Positions 33,551-42,755 of a stretch of DNA of 64,000 nt are shown piece after piece; within the stretch, counting starts at the first letter, position 1, and each line of letters starts with the position of its first letter. The position numbers and the translations under genes are program-made. The notes under the pieces are model-generated. The model saw only the letters and a program-made list of their open reading frames with translations. It had not been told where the DNA came from and ran no database searches. Source of the DNA: Anaerolineae bacterium (GTDB taxonomy: Bacteria > Chloroflexota > Anaerolineae > 4572-78 > J111); the NCBI GenBank assembly GCA_023382535.1, contig JAHDWA010000009.1, positions 107,795-171,794 of the forward strand, read 5' to 3'.

Positions 33551-33578
33551 CCAATAAACCTTATCGGGATTAAGGGTA

Positions 33579-33599
33579 GGGGTGGCTCAAAGCCACCCC
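33579..33599. terminator. Hairpin between convergent genes
   Basis: GGGGTGGCT-CAA-AGCCACCCC forms a 9-bp stem between the BON/SRPBCC gene and the protease gene. T runs are short on both sides, so termination strength is uncertain. Confidence 0.6.
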
Positions 33600-33619
33600 C
33601 TTAAATGACTGAGCTAGCG

Positions 33620-36600
33620 CTACTTTTTGTGGATGATTGGCAGGTAAATGCTTGGCAGATTATTGGCGCAAACCGGGTTTGCCAGGGTAAGTCCCACGCG
33701 CCAGCCTCCGTTGATCCCGCCGCTGTCTTGGGTGGCATCATCATTCACGTACAGACTCCAGGCCCCATTCGGGTTCACCCCACTGAAAGCTGAGAGGGCT
33801 GTACCGTAGGGCCCAGTTGGCGCCGGACCTGGCAGGCTATCGCCAGGAGTAAAATCAGTAGGTCGGAAGATGCCGCCGGCGGCAGGAATAGAACCGGTAT
33901 CCGGCACCCCTCCTGCTGCCGCATCATCAAAGATCAGTGTAGCGCTGGAGATGTCCGTACCACCCCCGGCATCCGACATCAACATGACCTTCTGCCCGCC
34001 GGGGCCAACCAGAAGGATGTCGAGATCATCCGGGAAGGTGTGAGCAACGCTGGTCAGCGTGACCGTTACTTTGCTCACCGGGCTGATGAGGCCGCTCACG
34101 TTAATGGCGGCCGGATAGGGGGCGGCGGCCCCATTGGTGGAAGCAGGCGCTCCGGCTGGAGTGGTCACGGCCCCGGTATTGGCAAAAACCAGCGTGGGGC
34201 CGGTAACGGTGGTTCCCAGGGTAAACCCAAAAGCCACAGTACCCAAATTAGCGGCGCCATTCTGGAGCTGGAGCGTGGCCGTCAACGTGCCGCCGCAGGC
34301 GAGAGCTGGGTCAACCCGGAACGTGAAAGGCCGGCCCACGGGGGCGCCGAGCGCCGGCAGCGCCCCATAGGTCTGGGTGGTGGTGGTGGGGATCACACCG
34401 CCGGTTGGCTGCAAGGTGGCCACCAGATTGCTCGTATTACCCGTGCCGATATTTTGTAGAACAAAATTAGCGGTCACCTGTTCGCCGGGATCAGGGACCC
34501 CATTAGCGGGGGCAAAGTTTTCAGCCAGGAGATTGTACCCGGCTCCGACAACGAGGGGTTGGATCGTAGGATTGGCGTTGTAAATGACCAGGGCAAAATC
34601 CTGGTCCAGTGCCCCGCCTGTGTTGGGCACGCCGTCAGAGTTGATGTTGGTCGCCTGAACCGTCACCGTGTAGGGGCCGGACACGCCGGCCGGAAGGAAA
34701 ACATTCTCGATATTGTTGCGCGGGTCGGCTGCACCGCCGGGGGTGGAGGTAGCCCCACTAAAGACATTGCCCCGGTAGGTGTTGCCGCCAACATTCACGA
34801 TCAGATTGAGGTTGTTATTGAAGGCGTTGCCCACGGTCGCGCCGGGGGCGTCAGTCCAGGCCAGGCTGACCCGGAAGGGTTTGCTGGGGTCGCTGACCAC
34901 ACCGGTGTAGCTACGAGCCTGGCCGGTGGCGGTGAACCGTTCCACGAAAACCTGATCGCGCAAGAAGCGGGCCACCCCGTCAAAAGCCATGCCCAGGTTC
35001 ATCAGCCCCATGCCCTGGTTGTTGGAGAAAAGGATGTCGTTGGCATCCACGCCGGTGAGGTAGCGCGTCGTGTTTACCAGGTAAGCTTTGCTCATAGCCG
35101 GGCTGGGGGGAGTCAAGCCCTGATTGATGAAATATTGGCGCAGCAGAGCCGCGCCGCCCGCTATGGCGGGAGTGGAGTGGCTGGTGCCGGAGGAAGCGGT
35201 GTAAAACTGCTGACCATTGGGGAAGAAGATGCTGCCTACCCCGCCAGAGACGCCGCTGCCGTCAAAGGCGGAATCGGCCAGACCGTTGCCGCTGTCAAGC
35301 GGGTTTTGCTGCCAAGCTCCTCCGGAAATATGGGTACCGGGGCCGACCAGGTCAGGCTTGACCCGGCCGTCGTCCAGGGGGCCGCGCGAGGAGAAGCCTA
35401 TGATGTCGTTCAAGCTGTTTGCGCCCGTATCGTCAATACCACTGGCATCGGCCCCGCCAAAAGCCTGGACATTCTCCGACGCGCCCACTGTGAGTACATT
35501 TTTGCCTGTCCCCGGCGCACCCATCGTGTTGGCTCCCGGCCCATCATTGCCGGCGGCAAAGACAATGACCATCTCCTGGTTGCCCGCCGCTGAGAAAACT
35601 GAGCCAGCCGGTTGGGCGTCGCGCACCAGGGCATCATACGCCTGTGAGCTGCTGGTGTAAGCGCCGGCCACGGAGGCCCCCCAACTGTTGCTGCTGATCC
35701 GGGCGCCGTCGTTGTAGGCCCGCGCCTGCAAATTGTTGAAGTTGGGGGAAGTGAAAAGGCTCGGGTCAAAGATAACCGACCCGCCGACCTTGACAAAAGG
35801 GGCCATGCCCAGGCCGTAGCGAAAGCCGCTCCCATCGGCGTGGGGGAAGCCGGTGCGGTTGTTAAAACCGGCAATGATGTGGGCGTTGATGTTGCCGTGT
35901 CCATCCGCCCCCTGGATGGTGCTGGGGGTATGGGGGGTACCTTCCAGGCGGTTATAAACCACCCGGCTGGCTAAGACTAGATTGCCCAGAGTATAGAGAC
36001 CAAAGTGGTTGGCCGCGGTGGTCCCGTTGTCAATGCCGCTGTCAGTCACATCTACGACAAAGTTGAACTGGCCGGTCTGGGTAAAGCCTTTAGTTGCAAG
36101 CCAGTTCAGGTAGCCGGGTCCGCTGGGGTTGCTGCCACTGATATTGCCGGCCAGGATTTGATCCTGGCGTTCATCGTAAAGCTGGGGCGTCACCCAAGGT
36201 TCCACATTGTAGACATCGGGCCAGTTAGCCACTTCAACCAGTCTGCCGGCCGGGAGGACTAAGGTGATATTGGTAAAGTTCAGGACCGGCATTATTAGCC
36301 GTACCGTCTGGCTTAGGCTTTGCAGCCGGGCTAGAGACTGCGGGGTCTGGCTGGTGGTGTAAAACTGCACCGTCACTTCAACCGGTTCATCCACCGGCTG
36401 CGTGGCGGCTGCCTGCTGCAGCGAAGGTTCCAGCCGGTAGGCCGGGTGGTAAGGGCCAAGCCACTGGATAAAGCTGTTGGCTCTCGCTATTTCTTCCAGG
36501 ATCTCGTGAGCCGCTTTACCCCAAACGATATAAGCATTATTGGGCAGGTAGCCTACAATCTCTAACTGTCCTTTTTCGGTGAGAGTGTTCAGCCACTCCT

Positions 36601-37048
36601 CCCGAACCGGGCCGATAAATTGCACCAGCCACATTTCTTCAGCCTGAACGGGGTTTTGGCGCAGTTTGTCGGGTACAGCAGGTACAACGGCTTTACCTGG
36701 GCCGGTTTTGATCACCTGGCCGCCGCGCAGGGGAATTTCATCAAAATCAGGCTGACTTTGCAAGCTGGACTGCTGAGATACAGCGGCCACCTGGGCCTGG
36801 CTTACCCGCCAGAGTGAAAACGCTCCGTAATCTACCAGGAGGGTGGCTCCACTGGCCGCCAGCTCCTTAAATGTCTGCTCGTCTACAGCATCAATCAGCA
36901 CCTTCTGACCGGCAGGCGCTTGCGCCTCCACCGGAGGGAGAGAATTTGACCACCAGAATACACTCAGCAGTAAACTCAAGCCGAGAATAAACGCCGCCAG
37001 GAGTCGTCCCTGATAATGAAATAAGTGGAACAAAAAGGTTTTATCCAC
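33620..37048 (-). CDS. Secreted subtilisin-like S8 protease
   Basis: The 1142-residue protein has a signal peptide (hydrophobic residues 15-32). A long propeptide-like region runs to about residue 320, then an S8 domain with Asp336 (VVDVTDSGID), His384 (GADGHGN) and Ser623 (SGTSHSTP), and the oxyanion Asn in AAGNDGPG near residue 501. A P/homoB-like beta domain lies near the C-terminus (VTLTSVAHTFPDDLDILLVG). The His loop GHGN differs from the usual GHGT. The C-terminus NLPSIYLPIIHKK matches the tail of the beta-helix protein at 46106, which suggests a shared surface-sorting signal. The start is a GTG at 37048 after GGGGTAGCG. Confidence 0.93.
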   Translation of the reverse strand: MDKTFLFHLFHYQGRLLAAFILGLSLLLSVFWWSNSLPPVEAQAPAGQKVLIDAVDEQTFKELAASGATLLVDYGAFSLWRVSQAQVAAVSQQSSLQSQPDFDEIPLRGGQVIKTGPGKAVVPAVPDKLRQNPVQAEEMWLVQFIGPVREEWLNTLTEKGQLEIVGYLPNNAYIVWGKAAHEILEEIARANSFIQWLGPYHPAYRLEPSLQQAAATQPVDEPVEVTVQFYTTSQTPQSLARLQSLSQTVRLIMPVLNFTNITLVLPAGRLVEVANWPDVYNVEPWVTPQLYDERQDQILAGNISGSNPSGPGYLNWLATKGFTQTGQFNFVVDVTDSGIDNGTTAANHFGLYTLGNLVLASRVVYNRLEGTPHTPSTIQGADGHGNINAHIIAGFNNRTGFPHADGSGFRYGLGMAPFVKVGGSVIFDPSLFTSPNFNNLQARAYNDGARISSNSWGASVAGAYTSSSQAYDALVRDAQPAGSVFSAAGNQEMVIVFAAGNDGPGANTMGAPGTGKNVLTVGASENVQAFGGADASGIDDTGANSLNDIIGFSSRGPLDDGRVKPDLVGPGTHISGGAWQQNPLDSGNGLADSAFDGSGVSGGVGSIFFPNGQQFYTASSGTSHSTPAIAGGAALLRQYFINQGLTPPSPAMSKAYLVNTTRYLTGVDANDILFSNNQGMGLMNLGMAFDGVARFLRDQVFVERFTATGQARSYTGVVSDPSKPFRVSLAWTDAPGATVGNAFNNNLNLIVNVGGNTYRGNVFSGATSTPGGAADPRNNIENVFLPAGVSGPYTVTVQATNINSDGVPNTGGALDQDFALVIYNANPTIQPLVVGAGYNLLAENFAPANGVPDPGEQVTANFVLQNIGTGNTSNLVATLQPTGGVIPTTTTQTYGALPALGAPVGRPFTFRVDPALACGGTLTATLQLQNGAANLGTVAFGFTLGTTVTGPTLVFANTGAVTTPAGAPASTNGAAAPYPAAINVSGLISPVSKVTVTLTSVAHTFPDDLDILLVGPGGQKVMLMSDAGGGTDISSATLIFDDAAAGGVPDTGSIPAAGGIFRPTDFTPGDSLPGPAPTGPYGTALSAFSGVNPNGAWSLYVNDDATQDSGGINGGWRVGLTLANPVCANNLPSIYLPIIHKK

Positions 37049-37737
37049 CGCTACCCCCTGAGTTAAATCTAGTCTTATAGAACCTCAATCATTTGGTTTG
37101 AGTTGGATACCCAGCCGAAAACACCTTCTGCGCTTTCATCACGGCCAGCGCTACCCGCCGAAACTTCGGGAAGCACGAGCCGACCCATACAGGCGTCTTT
37201 GCCTGATTTATCAATGACCGATTTGGCGGATAAAGGGTATAACTCCGGGATGATGGAGTGGCTGTACTCGCTGCGGTTCAACACCCTGCCTCGAGATCCG
37301 GCACTGTCAAGGCCGCCAGCTATTTCTGGAGAGGCTGAAGAGCACTTCGCGGCAATGATACTATATCACCCACCATTCCGCCAAATCCGAGGACATTTCA
37401 CTTTTGAAGCAAATTCGGATCAATGCTTCGTGTTGGCATCACCAGGGTAAGGCCGGGAAAGAATCCCCTAGTATAGCCTAACCAACCGATGGGTGTCTAG
37501 TGACAAATGTCACTATTAATTCGACCATTTGTGACGTTTGTCACTAATAATTAGGATAAACTACACTTCCTGTTGGGGGAAAACGGTTTTATAGTGGGAA
37601 TAGGCTTTTATAGTTGCTCTTCCATTTCTACTTCTGCCGGTTTCTCCTAATTTTCCCTCTCTGATCGGCCATAAACAGCAAGCCTGATCTAACCAATATT
37701 AATTAGCACAAACGAAACAGGTGAAAGGATCAGGACT
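37049..37737. other. Intergenic region of about 690 bp
   Basis: No convincing gene. Two frames are open, 37103-37450 (plus) and 37075-37284 (minus), but neither has a ribosome site or recognisable sequence. The right half is AT-rich and holds two palindromic regulator sites (37500-37544) and a candidate -10 box TAAACT (37557-37562) for the genes beginning at 37738. Confidence 0.5.
37500..37544. promoter_or_regulatory. Two tandem palindromic operators
   Basis: GTGACAAATGTCAC (37500-37513) and GTGACGTTTGTCAC (37531-37544) are 14-bp palindromes spaced 31 bp, about three helical turns. A similar pair occurs at 55900. The shape resembles Crp/Fnr-family sites. Confidence 0.7.
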
Positions 37738-38400
37738 ATGGCAGTCATAACCATTTCACGACAGTATGGCAGCGGTGGTGACGAGGTCGCGGCTTGCATT
37801 TGCGAGCTGCTGGGCTATCGCTACTTTGACAAACGGCTCATGATCCAACTGGCGACAGAGGCAGGCCTGTCGCCCGCTGAAGTTATAGATTTTTCTGAGG
37901 ACAATTATAAAGTGCAGGGCTTCCTGAAGCGCCTGTTTGAGGGGCGTGGTGCGCGAGCAGGAGCCCGGGTCAGTACCTGGACCGAAGGACCTGGGGGCAT
38001 CAAGATCGAACAAGTGGCAGAGCTGGATGAGGCGCAGAGTATCACTTTTGCCCAAAGCACTATTCAGGCTGCTTATATCCTGGGTAATGTTGTCATCGTA
38101 GGGCGGGGAGGCCAGGCGCTCCTTGCGGGCAAAGCTGGCGTACTCCATGTGCGGATTGAAGCCCCTTTAGCTGACCGTGACCTGCGAGTTCATGAGCAAG
38201 AAAAGTTAAGTCTGGGCTATGCTCAAGATGTTGTAGTTAACCACGACCGGGCGGCTGCCGCCTATTTAAAACGCTTCTATGATATTGACTGGGCCGACCC
38301 CGCGCTTTATGACCTGATCATCAATACCGGCAAATTGGGGATTGAGGGGGCAGTTCAAGTTATTGTCCAGGCCGTAAATTATCTGCCTAGCAGCAACTGA
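37738..38400 (+). CDS. Cytidylate kinase-like family protein
   Basis: The 220-residue protein has a P-loop-like start, ITISRQYGSGGDEVAACICE, followed by YRYFDKRLM; these are typical of the cytidylate-kinase-like family (Cytidylate_kin2). Further matches are VIVGRGGQALLAG and HVRIEAPLADRDLRV. Members lack a proven nucleotide substrate. It opens the gene series that runs into the V-type ATP synthase operon. The ATG follows AAAGGATCAGGACT; tandem operators lie about 190 bp upstream. Confidence 0.85.
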   Translation: MAVITISRQYGSGGDEVAACICELLGYRYFDKRLMIQLATEAGLSPAEVIDFSEDNYKVQGFLKRLFEGRGARAGARVSTWTEGPGGIKIEQVAELDEAQSITFAQSTIQAAYILGNVVIVGRGGQALLAGKAGVLHVRIEAPLADRDLRVHEQEKLSLGYAQDVVVNHDRAAAAYLKRFYDIDWADPALYDLIINTGKLGIEGAVQVIVQAVNYLPSSN

Positions 38401-38424
38401 TCTTGCCAGTGCGGAGAAAAGCCA

Positions 38425-38907
38425 ATGCCTAGACAACCGTACAGCCGCAAAGACCGATTAATCAAAGAAAAACGGCACGACGTTTATCAAGAACGAGGTA
38501 AATGGCCTGAACCAACCTGTTGTACCGGGTGTGGCGCTCTCTTTGTGAATGGACGCTGGACCTGGCAGAAAGCACCCCCGCAAACCTACGAAACTATCTG
38601 TCCGGCTTGCCGGCGCATTACTGATCGCTGCCCGGCCGGCTATGTGGAAATCAGCGGCCCATTCCTGGTTGACCATCACGCCGAAATGTTAAATCTTATC
38701 AATAACGTCGAGAAGCAGGAGAAAAGTGAGCACCCGCTGGAAAGAATCATCGCTGCTACCCTTGAAAGAGACCACCTTCTGATCACCAGTACCGGGCATC
38801 ATCTGGCTCGCCGCATCGGTGAAGCACTGGCCAGAGCTTACAAGGGCGAGCTTTCTTTTCAATATGCCGAGGCCGAAGATGGTATCAGGGTTTACTGGCA
38901 GCGGTAA
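38425..38907 (+). CDS. BCAM0308-family zinc-ribbon protein
   Basis: This 160-residue protein opens with a basic segment (MPRQPYSRKDRLIKEKRHD). It has a zinc-ribbon in CCTGCGALF and TICPACRRI, and a C-terminal half with TSTGHHLARRIGEALARAYK. This corresponds to the BCAM0308 family, whose role is unknown and whose genes often lie near stress or energy genes. It is 24 bp after the kinase-like gene and 39 bp before the next gene, so it is probably in the same transcript. Confidence 0.82.
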   Translation: MPRQPYSRKDRLIKEKRHDVYQERGKWPEPTCCTGCGALFVNGRWTWQKAPPQTYETICPACRRITDRCPAGYVEISGPFLVDHHAEMLNLINNVEKQEKSEHPLERIIAATLERDHLLITSTGHHLARRIGEALARAYKGELSFQYAEAEDGIRVYWQR

Positions 38908-38946
38908 AAGGCCAAAGGTCTAATTTGAAATAAAAGAGGTGTGACA

Positions 38947-39429
38947 ATGACGACACAAACCGAGTTAAGGTTACTCACAACCCTCAGGGGTATCCCTGCT
39001 CTCCAAGGAATGGAGTCGGTACACTTGAAGAAGCTGGCTGCTATGGCCGGCGCGGTCACTTTTGACAAAGACCGGATCATCTACCGGGAGGGAGACCTGG
39101 GCGAGGCAATATACTTTATCGAAGAGGGCGAGGTGGTGATTGAAATGAGTGTAGCAGACAGCCTACCGATAAAGATGTATACTGTCGGCCCAGGCCAGCT
39201 TTTTGGCTGGTCGGCGCTGTTTCCACCCCGGCGCAAGCAGGCCCGAGCTCGGGCTGTTGTCCCCACGCGGGTGATTGCCGTCAATGCAGCTCGATTACGC
39301 GAGGCTTTCAAAGCGGATCAAGGTTTGGAAAACGCAATCATCCAGCGGGTGAATGAAGTCATTGCCGATCGTCTAACAGTCACCCGGCAGCAATTGACAG
39401 ATTCGTTCCAAATAAGCCCGCAACATTAG
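38947..39429 (+). CDS. Stand-alone cyclic-nucleotide-binding-domain protein
   Basis: The 160-residue protein is a single cNMP-binding barrel: RIIYREGDLGEAIYFIEEGE, then TVGPGQLFGWSALFPPRRKQ, then ARAVVPTRVIAV. There is no DNA-binding domain after it, so it is a sensor or regulator by protein contact rather than a Crp-type factor. The ATG at 38947 has AGAGGT 8 nt upstream; a GTG at 38941 is also in frame. It sits directly before the ATP synthase genes and could link second messengers to that enzyme. This is inference. Confidence 0.85.
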   Translation: MTTQTELRLLTTLRGIPALQGMESVHLKKLAAMAGAVTFDKDRIIYREGDLGEAIYFIEEGEVVIEMSVADSLPIKMYTVGPGQLFGWSALFPPRRKQARARAVVPTRVIAVNAARLREAFKADQGLENAIIQRVNEVIADRLTVTRQQLTDSFQISPQH

Positions 39430-39455
39430 CCAGCAGCGATCAATTTAGAAGAACA

Positions 39456-39791
39456 ATGCCAATTCCGCTCTCGCCTTTACAAGCCATCCACCAGAAAGAG
39501 ACAGAATTACACCACCGCCTTGAAACGGCCCGCCAGCAAGCCGAAGCCAGGCTTCAGGCAGCCCGTGCGGAAGCCAAGCAGATACTGGGCCAGGCCGAGC
39601 AAGAGGCCCGTGCTGAGGCCAAGCTTTTTTTGGAACAAGGTCTGGCCGCGGCTCAGCAAGAGGCGGAAGCTATTCTGGCTGAGGCGCAAGAGCAGGCTGC
39701 GGCCCTGCACAGGCGCGCAGCAACCCATTTGGGCGCGGCCGCAACCCAAATCACCAGGTTAGTGCTGCCTGAAGATTCACGAGCGGCCTGA
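39456..39791 (+). CDS. V-type ATP synthase peripheral stalk subunit H/G
   Basis: The 111 residues are almost one long coiled coil rich in Ala, Glu, Gln and Arg (LETARQQAEARLQAARAEAK, AEQEARAEAKLFLEQG), as in AhaH/NtpF subunits that form the right-handed peripheral stalk with subunit E. Its place before subunit I supports this. Sequence identity cannot be judged because coiled coils diverge quickly. Confidence 0.8.
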   Translation: MPIPLSPLQAIHQKETELHHRLETARQQAEARLQAARAEAKQILGQAEQEARAEAKLFLEQGLAAAQQEAEAILAEAQEQAAALHRRAATHLGAAATQITRLVLPEDSRAA

Positions 39792-39811
39792 CTCAAACCG
39801 GAGCATTCAGC

Positions 39812-41719
39812 ATGTTGCTTACGATGGCCAAGGTGCAAATTATTGGCACCAAACACTGCCAGGGCCAAACCATTCAACTCCTTCAGCAGCTAGGGGTTGT
39901 TCAGATTGACCCGTGGAGTGAGCGCCGCGCCGGGATGCAGCAGCGTATGACCCTGGGCAGCGAAATCATTTCCGGGCGCGAGCGTCTGGCTTATGCCGCT
40001 ACCCGGGTAGAGGCCCTCCTGGTAGCACTGCCCACCGTCGAGACCGCCCCCCCCGCCGAGTTCAAGGCAGATGAGCGCCGTTCTCCTGGGGAGTTATTTC
40101 AGGCGGTCGAGGTGGACCTGGGCGAAATTGGGCCGCAAATACAGGCGCTGACCAGCCGCCGCACCCAGTTGGCAGAGCAGTTGGCTTCCCTCAGCCGTTA
40201 TGAAACGACGCTCCGGCAGTTGCTCCCGGTGACCCCGGTCTATGTTGATTTAGAATATTATGCTGTCAGCGCCGTCTGGGTTGAACGCCGTTTTCAGCCG
40301 GTTCTGGAAATTCTGATCCAGAAGCTACAGGAATTGACCGAGGGCTTGTGCGAGGTTGTCTCGCACCCGGTCAATCCGGATATGATCGTCGCCCTGCTGA
40401 TCTTTCCCAAAAGCCAGGCCGGCGCCGTTAATGAGCTGCTTGGGCGTGAAAATATCAGCCAGGTTCGTCTACCCCCCGACCTGGCGGGGCAGTCTCTGGA
40501 GCAAGCTCTGGCCAATATTCAGGAGCGGCGGCGGGCAATTCCCCAAGATCTGGCTGAAGTTGAGGCCCAACTGGCGGCGCTGGCACGGACATGGCGCTCC
40601 CGGCTGGTGGCCTGGCAAGGGTTGCTGCGTGATCAACTGGCCCAGCTAGAAGTACAAACTCAGCTTGGTCAAACCGACTATACCTTTATCGTCGAGGGCT
40701 GGGCGCCGGAGTCGCGGCTGGAGCAGATCCGCGCGGCGCTACGACGTGAGGTTGGCGAGGAAGCGCTGCTCATCGAGCTGCCTCTCTCCCCGGCCGAGCA
40801 AGAACAGGCCCCGGTGCTGTTTGCTAATCCCCGCCTGGTGACTCCTTTTGAGCCGCTGCTGGGGCTGTTGGCCTTACCTCGCTATGGGGAATTTGATCCA
40901 TCCCCTTTGCTGGCCCTCTTCTTCCCGCTCTTTTTCGGGATGATTCTGGGCGATGTGGCCTACGGCTTTGTTTTGTTGGCCCTGATGATCTATCTGCACC
41001 GGCGCTTTAAAGCCCAATTTTTCTTGCGCTCATTGAGCGAAGTCCTGATCATGGCCTCCATCTGGAGCATTATTTTTGGCTTTCTCTACGGGGAATTTTT
41101 GGGCACTCTGGGCGAGGAGATTGGCCTGCACCCGCTCTGGTTTGATCGAGGCCATGACGTGCAAAGGTTGTTTCTGCTAACCATTGGCTTAGGCGCGGGG
41201 CATATTGTCTTGGGCCTGGGCCTGGGCATGTGGGATGGCGTGCGCCGCCGCAGCCGCCACACCATCATCGAAAAAGCCGCCATGCTGGTTGCCCTGGCCG
41301 CCGTTTTCCTGCTGGTGGCTGTTCTGGCGGGCTATCTGCCCGACTCTTTTTTTACCCCCGCTATTGCCCTGCTGGTTGTGGGGGTGGCCATGCTCATCTA
41401 CAGCCTGGGTAAGCTGGGCCTGCTGCTGGGGCCATTGGAACTGCTGAGCCTGGTCAGCAATGTCTTATCCTACCTGCGGATTGCCGCGATTGGCCTGTCG
41501 TCGGTCTATCTAGCCCAGGTAGCTAACGAGTTAGGCGGGCTGGCGGGCAATCTCCTGATCGGTCTGATTATTGCCGGTCTGCTGCATGCATTGAACCTGG
41601 TTTTGGGTACGTTTAGCCCAACCATTCAATCCTTGCGCTTGCATTACGTCGAGTTCTTCGGCAAGTTCTACCGGGGTGGAGGCCAGCCCTTTCGTCCGTT
41701 TCACCGTTTACATTCGTAG
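39812..41719 (+). CDS. atpI: V-type ATP synthase subunit I (a)
   Basis: The 635-residue protein has a cytosolic N-terminal half (about 1-340) with coiled regions, and a membrane half with seven to eight helices. It includes FFPLFFGMILGDVAYGF and NVLSYLRIAAIGLSSVYLAQ, where the Arg needed for ion translocation sits. It carries ions past the K ring. The length is typical for prokaryotic subunit I. The ATG at 39812 is preceded by CCGGAG. Confidence 0.95.
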   Translation: MLLTMAKVQIIGTKHCQGQTIQLLQQLGVVQIDPWSERRAGMQQRMTLGSEIISGRERLAYAATRVEALLVALPTVETAPPAEFKADERRSPGELFQAVEVDLGEIGPQIQALTSRRTQLAEQLASLSRYETTLRQLLPVTPVYVDLEYYAVSAVWVERRFQPVLEILIQKLQELTEGLCEVVSHPVNPDMIVALLIFPKSQAGAVNELLGRENISQVRLPPDLAGQSLEQALANIQERRRAIPQDLAEVEAQLAALARTWRSRLVAWQGLLRDQLAQLEVQTQLGQTDYTFIVEGWAPESRLEQIRAALRREVGEEALLIELPLSPAEQEQAPVLFANPRLVTPFEPLLGLLALPRYGEFDPSPLLALFFPLFFGMILGDVAYGFVLLALMIYLHRRFKAQFFLRSLSEVLIMASIWSIIFGFLYGEFLGTLGEEIGLHPLWFDRGHDVQRLFLLTIGLGAGHIVLGLGLGMWDGVRRRSRHTIIEKAAMLVALAAVFLLVAVLAGYLPDSFFTPAIALLVVGVAMLIYSLGKLGLLLGPLELLSLVSNVLSYLRIAAIGLSSVYLAQVANELGGLAGNLLIGLIIAGLLHALNLVLGTFSPTIQSLRLHYVEFFGKFYRGGGQPFRPFHRLHS

Positions 41720-41738
41720 GACAAACTCCAGTTTGTCC
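41719..41738. promoter_or_regulatory. Hairpin before subunit K
   Basis: GGACAAACT-CC-AGTTTGTCC starts at the stop codon of subunit I. Together with a weak hairpin after the K gene, it could stabilise the K segment of the mRNA, since K is needed in many copies. Confidence 0.4.
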
Positions 41739-41760
41739 AAAATAGAAAGGAACTTGAGTT

Positions 41761-41979
41761 ATGGAAGCTGGTTTGATTGCCATTGGCGCGGGTCTGGCTG
41801 TTGGTCTGGCCGGTATCGCCACCGGCTATGCCCAGGGACATATCGGTTCGGCGGGGGTGGGCGCTGTGGCCGAAAAGCCGGAGTTGCTCGGTAACATTAT
41901 CCTGCTGATTGCTATTCCCGAGACAGTGCTCATCCTGGGCTTCGCCGTGGCCGCCATGATTATTTTGCTCCTGTCCTGA
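41761..41979 (+). CDS. atpK: V-type ATP synthase subunit K (proteolipid)
   Basis: The 72-residue protein is one helical hairpin: helix 1 with AIGAGLAVGLAGIATGYAQG and helix 2 with the ion-binding Glu54 in LLIAIPETVLILGF. The short single-hairpin form resembles an F-type c subunit rather than the doubled K of eukaryotes and some bacteria. Whether it moves protons or sodium cannot be told from this alone. The start has AAAGGAACTTGAGTT upstream. Confidence 0.95.
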   Translation: MEAGLIAIGAGLAVGLAGIATGYAQGHIGSAGVGAVAEKPELLGNIILLIAIPETVLILGFAVAAMIILLLS

Positions 41980-42005
41980 ATGCCGGCCGGTCAATCACTT
42001 TTTAG

Positions 42006-42025
42006 AATTGGGTTTATCCAATTTT
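42006..42025 (+). promoter_or_regulatory. Weak hairpin after subunit K
   Basis: AATTGG and CCAATT (6-bp stem) are followed by TT and a modest T content, between the K and E genes. It may act as a partial terminator or RNase barrier that raises K levels over downstream genes. Confidence 0.35.
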
Positions 42026-42091
42026 AGGCAGTTCAGTAGGATCGGTTGCCGACCTGTCCTATGGAACGTATCCCCAGAGTAAGTTTGTCCT

Positions 42092-42751
42092 ATGTCCTTA
42101 GAGCATATCCTGCAAACCCTGGAGGCTGAAGCCCAGCGACAAATTGCCGAGATTGAACAGGCCGCTGAGGCTGACGTTAAACATATCCTCAACCAGGCCC
42201 AGGCTGAAGCCGGGGTAGTGCGGCAAAAGCACCTGGCAGCCAGCCAGGCGTCGCTTCAAGTGGAGCGAACCCGCTTGCTAAACCGGGCCAAACAACAGGC
42301 TTCTCAGGCCGTGTTGAGGGAGCGAGAAGCGGTGATTTCCTCGGCCCTGGCCGCCACGAGGGAATGTCTGGCTGCCCTATCCAACGCGAACACCTATCCC
42401 CCCCTCCTCTGGCAGTTGACCCAGGAAGCTGTAGACATGCTGGGTAGGGAAGAGCCGCTGTGCCTGCACGTGCGTGAACAGGATGTCGAGTTGATGCAAC
42501 GAATCGCTGGCGAGATGGGACTTTCGGCCAGCGTAGCGGGCGACTTAAAAGAGTTTTTCCCTCCTGGGCAATTACACTTTTCTCCTGCTGAGCAGAATGG
42601 CCAATTCCTGGGTGGGTTGGCCGTTACTGTTACTGCGGGCCGGGTCACTTTGAATAATACGGTGGAAGCGCGCCTTTTTCGGGTAAGCAATCTCTACCGT
42701 GCCCAAATTGCCGAAATCATCTTTCATGAGCCAGGAGAGCAGGAGGGTTAA
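42092..42751 (+). CDS. atpE: V-type ATP synthase subunit E
   Basis: The 219-residue stalk subunit has an N-terminal coiled coil (EHILQTLEAEAQRQIAEIEQ, ADVKHILNQAQAEAGVVRQ) and a globular C-terminal half ending FHEPGEQEG. It joins the peripheral stalk to the catalytic head. A good ribosome site is missing; the ATG follows GTTTGTCCT. It is followed without gap by subunit C. Confidence 0.92.
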   Translation: MSLEHILQTLEAEAQRQIAEIEQAAEADVKHILNQAQAEAGVVRQKHLAASQASLQVERTRLLNRAKQQASQAVLREREAVISSALAATRECLAALSNANTYPPLLWQLTQEAVDMLGREEPLCLHVREQDVELMQRIAGEMGLSASVAGDLKEFFPPGQLHFSPAEQNGQFLGGLAVTVTAGRVTLNNTVEARLFRVSNLYRAQIAEIIFHEPGEQEG

Positions 42752-42755
42752 AGTT

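Noticed and set aside
37075..37284. 69-codon minus-strand frame before the protease gene
   Set aside because: No recognisable sequence and no clear ribosome site; overlaps the other weak frame.
37103..37450. 115-codon plus-strand frame upstream of the kinase-like gene
   Set aside because: No ribosome site, Pro/Ser-rich text without motif, and it is in an otherwise non-coding region.
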